Program-made: the position numbers and the translations under genes
Part shown: positions 62,250-64,000 of the stretch, in pieces
Layout of the letters: each line of letters starts with the position of its first letter
Position numbering within the stretch: the first letter of the stretch is position 1
Notes under the pieces: model-generated
Databases searched by the model: none
The model's input: the letters and a program-made list of their open reading frames with translations, nothing else
Told to the model about the DNA's origin: nothing
Source: an uncultured Eubacteriales bacterium
GTDB lineage: Bacteria; Bacillota; Clostridia; Christensenellales; DTU072
Length of the DNA: 64,000 bases
Direction of reading: 5' to 3'
Assembly: GCA_949292905.1 (NCBI GenBank)
Contig: CASFAV010000009.1
Coordinates: 62,001-126,000 of the forward strand

Positions 62250-62924
62250 ATGCACGCGCACACATACGGCAAAAACAACAGACGCAAGGTTTGTAAAGCG
62301 ACGGCATTCCTGCTTATCGCGGCGTTGATATGCACGCTCACCGCGCTGTATTTTACTAAAGTCGGCGCGCCGCTCGTAGCGGAGATCGCGGAGGCGGAAA
62401 TACGCGCCCAGACCGTGGCGGCTTACGTGGAAGCTAACGCAAACATACATAAACTTGCGGATTTTTACGGAGATTTCTTCGAATACGAAAAAAATTCCGA
62501 AGGAGAGATAACTCTCGTAAGGGCAAACACCGCAGGGATAAACAGCCTCGTGGTGCACGCTCAACGCGAGGTCCAGACAAGCATAGACAAAATCACGTCG
62601 GGTTCGATAGAGATCCCCGCAGGCGCGTTTACCGGATTATCGCTCATCGCAGACAAAGGCGGCGACATAAGCATTAACGTAAGTCCCGTGGGCGTAGTCG
62701 ACGTTAGAATAAACTCTTTTTACTATGCGGAAGGTATAAATCAGACTCTTCACCGACTCGTGATGCGTATCACGAGCACCGTGCACATGCTGGTACCGCT
62801 CAAAGCGCGGAACGTAACGGTCAGCATGGATTTCGTTCTCGCCGAAGACATCCTGCTCGGAAGAGTACCCGACAGCTATATCACAGGAATATCGCAGGAC
62901 AATATATTCGATCTGTTGCCGTAA
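62250..62924 (+). CDS. yunB: Sporulation protein YunB-like
   Basis: 224 residues. One N-terminal membrane helix (about 18-40), then an extracytoplasmic domain with ANTAGINSLV and GVVDVRINSFYYAEGINQTLHRL, the conserved pattern of YunB, which is made in sporulating cells. No clear ribosome site; ATG at 62250 is the first in frame. It supports a spore-forming host. Confidence 0.8.
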   Translation: MHAHTYGKNNRRKVCKATAFLLIAALICTLTALYFTKVGAPLVAEIAEAEIRAQTVAAYVEANANIHKLADFYGDFFEYEKNSEGEITLVRANTAGINSLVVHAQREVQTSIDKITSGSIEIPAGAFTGLSLIADKGGDISINVSPVGVVDVRINSFYYAEGINQTLHRLVMRITSTVHMLVPLKARNVTVSMDFVLAEDILLGRVPDSYITGISQDNIFDLLP

Positions 62925-63041
62925 AAATTTACGCATGCTTCGGACAATAGCAATATCGAAGTATACGTAAAAGCGCGGGCAATGCTCAGAAAGAACGGGG
63001 ACCCGCGCTTATGTTTGCATTGAAAACGAACCCTCTTTACA

Positions 63042-63905
63042 TCATCCGAGCACTGCGCCGCCTATCGAACGGAAATACTCCTTCATGGCGGCGGCGTCCT
63101 CCGCCTGCGTGCCGTCCGACTCCGAGATGACCACCGGCTCCAGCTTTCTAACGAGGAACATTTCCATGAGCGGACGGTAGTCGGGGCCGTATTCGGTATC
63201 CGCAAACGTAAGATGCCTTATTTCGCCCTTCGCGCCGTACTGGATCTTGCTGAAATGCACATGCATACCGAAAACCTTGTAATTTGGCATAAAATCGGTC
63301 ATTTTTTGCAATATAGTATTATAGTTTTCAGGTTTATTTAGAATACCTTGTTCCCTTGCGTTGATGTGTCCGAAGTCAATGCAGGGATAAAAATCGGGGC
63401 TCAGCGCGCAAATATCGATTATCTCGTCGAGCGTTCCCATCTGCGCAAGCTTGCCCATCGTTTCGAAGCAGATCTTTATACCGGAGTACCCTGCTTCGCC
63501 GAGCACGTCGGTAAGCCGCGCCGCGTTCTCGAGCATCACCCTGCGCGCTTCCTCTCTGCCAACCTTACCTTGCGTCGCAGGATGCACCACCACGCGGTCG
63601 CCTCCGAAATCTCTCACCTTCTTACACGAGGAGGTGATATGATTGAAGGATTTGGCTATCATCTCCGGGTCGGGATTAGCGAGATTTATAAAGTACGGAG
63701 CGTGTACGCTCATCTCCACGCCGCTCGCCTTGAATGCGTCGCCGATCTTACGCGCGGTAGCTTCCGGAAGATTGACTCCTCTTCCGAACGAATATTCGAA
63801 TACGTCTATGCCGCGCGCCGCGCACCACGGAGCGGCTTCAATTGTCGTCGTGTGTCCTTCGTCGAAAAAACTTTGGGAATTACCCGCTACACCGAATTTA
63901 ATCAT
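63042..63905 (-). CDS. nfo: Endonuclease IV-like AP endonuclease (TIM barrel)
   Basis: 287 residues. Metal ligands of the endonuclease IV fold are visible: HAPYFINLA near residue 70, VVHPATQG near 107, CFETMG near 147, CIDFGH near 182, HVHFS near 225 and ISESDG near 268. Cleaves DNA at abasic sites. The N-terminus overlaps the ribF end by 8 bases. Close relatives without AP activity exist, so the exact substrate is slightly uncertain. Confidence 0.85.
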   Translation of the reverse strand: MIKFGVAGNSQSFFDEGHTTTIEAAPWCAARGIDVFEYSFGRGVNLPEATARKIGDAFKASGVEMSVHAPYFINLANPDPEMIAKSFNHITSSCKKVRDFGGDRVVVHPATQGKVGREEARRVMLENAARLTDVLGEAGYSGIKICFETMGKLAQMGTLDEIIDICALSPDFYPCIDFGHINAREQGILNKPENYNTILQKMTDFMPNYKVFGMHVHFSKIQYGAKGEIRHLTFADTEYGPDYRPLMEMFLVRKLEPVVISESDGTQAEDAAAMKEYFRSIGGAVLG

Positions 63906-64000
63906 CGCTTTCAGTCACCCTTCTTACGTCGCTTTCTATTTGTCTTTTCAATTCTTCTTTGGAATCGAAACGGAATATGCTCCTTATCCTGTCCACGAAC
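63898..64000 (-). CDS. ribF: Riboflavin kinase/FAD synthetase, C-terminal end only
   Basis: The last 34 codons: VDRIRSIFRFDSKEELKRQI and a short acidic end. This matches the C-terminal helix of RibF (F-I-x-x-I-R-x-x-x-x-F-D-S-x-E-E-L-K-x-Q-I). The rest lies outside the window. Confidence 0.65.
   Translation of the reverse strand, partial: FVDRIRSIFRFDSKEELKRQIESDVRRVTESDD

Noticed and set aside
62972..63012. Terminator after yunB
   Set aside because: AAGCGCGGG and CCCGCGCTT pair, but the loop is over 20 bases and there is no T-run, so support is too weak to list.

Overview
The window looks like the chromosome of an uncultured, spore-forming Clostridia-type Firmicute. Evidence: a fused IspH/ribosomal-S1 gene, the order miaB-mutS-mutL-miaA-(PLP lyase)...lexA on one strand, a YunB-type sporulation protein, a DacF-like carboxypeptidase, a YdjI-like SPFH protein, ThiI without rhodanese beside a cysteine desulfurase, and AGGAGG ribosome sites. 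No species is claimed.

Layout. 1-7284: the C-terminal 2,427 residues of a giant MBG/YDG-repeat, membrane-anchored surface protein. 7.3-16.5 kb: a housekeeping run on the plus strand (DUF2953-like, dacF-like, rluB-like, surE, HI0933-family flavoprotein, cmk, ispH-rpsA, purB). 16.6-20.1 kb: small membrane and regulatory genes, including an SPFH/zinc-ribbon protein and an XRE repressor with twin palindromic operators beside a TM2 gene. 20.2-25.3 kb: tRNA-Trp, proC, rnhA, then on the minus strand a PadR-membrane fusion, lexA and a XerS-like tyrosine recombinase. 43.5-64 kb: PLP lyase, miaA, mutL, mutS, miaB, class A PBP, thiI, cysteine desulfurase, mutS2, pheT, pheS, yunB, nfo and the tail of ribF.

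The accessory island lies at about 25.37-42.26 kb, between the xerS-like gene and the PLP lyase. I read its main part (27.8-42.26 kb) as a filamentous-phage (inovirus-like) prophage in a Gram-positive host. It has a HUH rolling-circle Rep, an SSB-like small protein, a run of small single-span and signal-peptide proteins, a 673-residue adsorption-protein-like gene, a 30-residue hydrophobic mini-protein and a Zot/pI-like membrane ATPase. It also has a repressor with paired operators, a Bro-N antirepressor-like protein and a zinc-finger nuclease as cargo. It has no integrase of its own. It ends at a perfect dif-shaped 11-6-11 palindrome (42234-42261). A damaged copy lies at its start (27791-27819), and the same 11-bp arm occurs just upstream of the xerS-like gene (25368). 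This fits a prophage that integrates by borrowing the host Xer recombinase, with a shorter satellite-like element in tandem (25.37-27.8 kb).

The most unusual content is RNA. Ten small minus-strand RNA genes belong to three structured families (A x3, B x4, C x3). Nearly all have their own TTGACW-(16-18)-TATAAT-type promoter and a terminal hairpin plus T-run, and their stems show compensatory changes. Nine form an array in the satellite-like part; the tenth (a C copy) is in the prophage. Separately, three near-identical H-type pseudoknots flank the most strongly translated small membrane gene of the prophage. I do not recognise any of these RNA families. All assignments come from reading the sequence; no database search was run.
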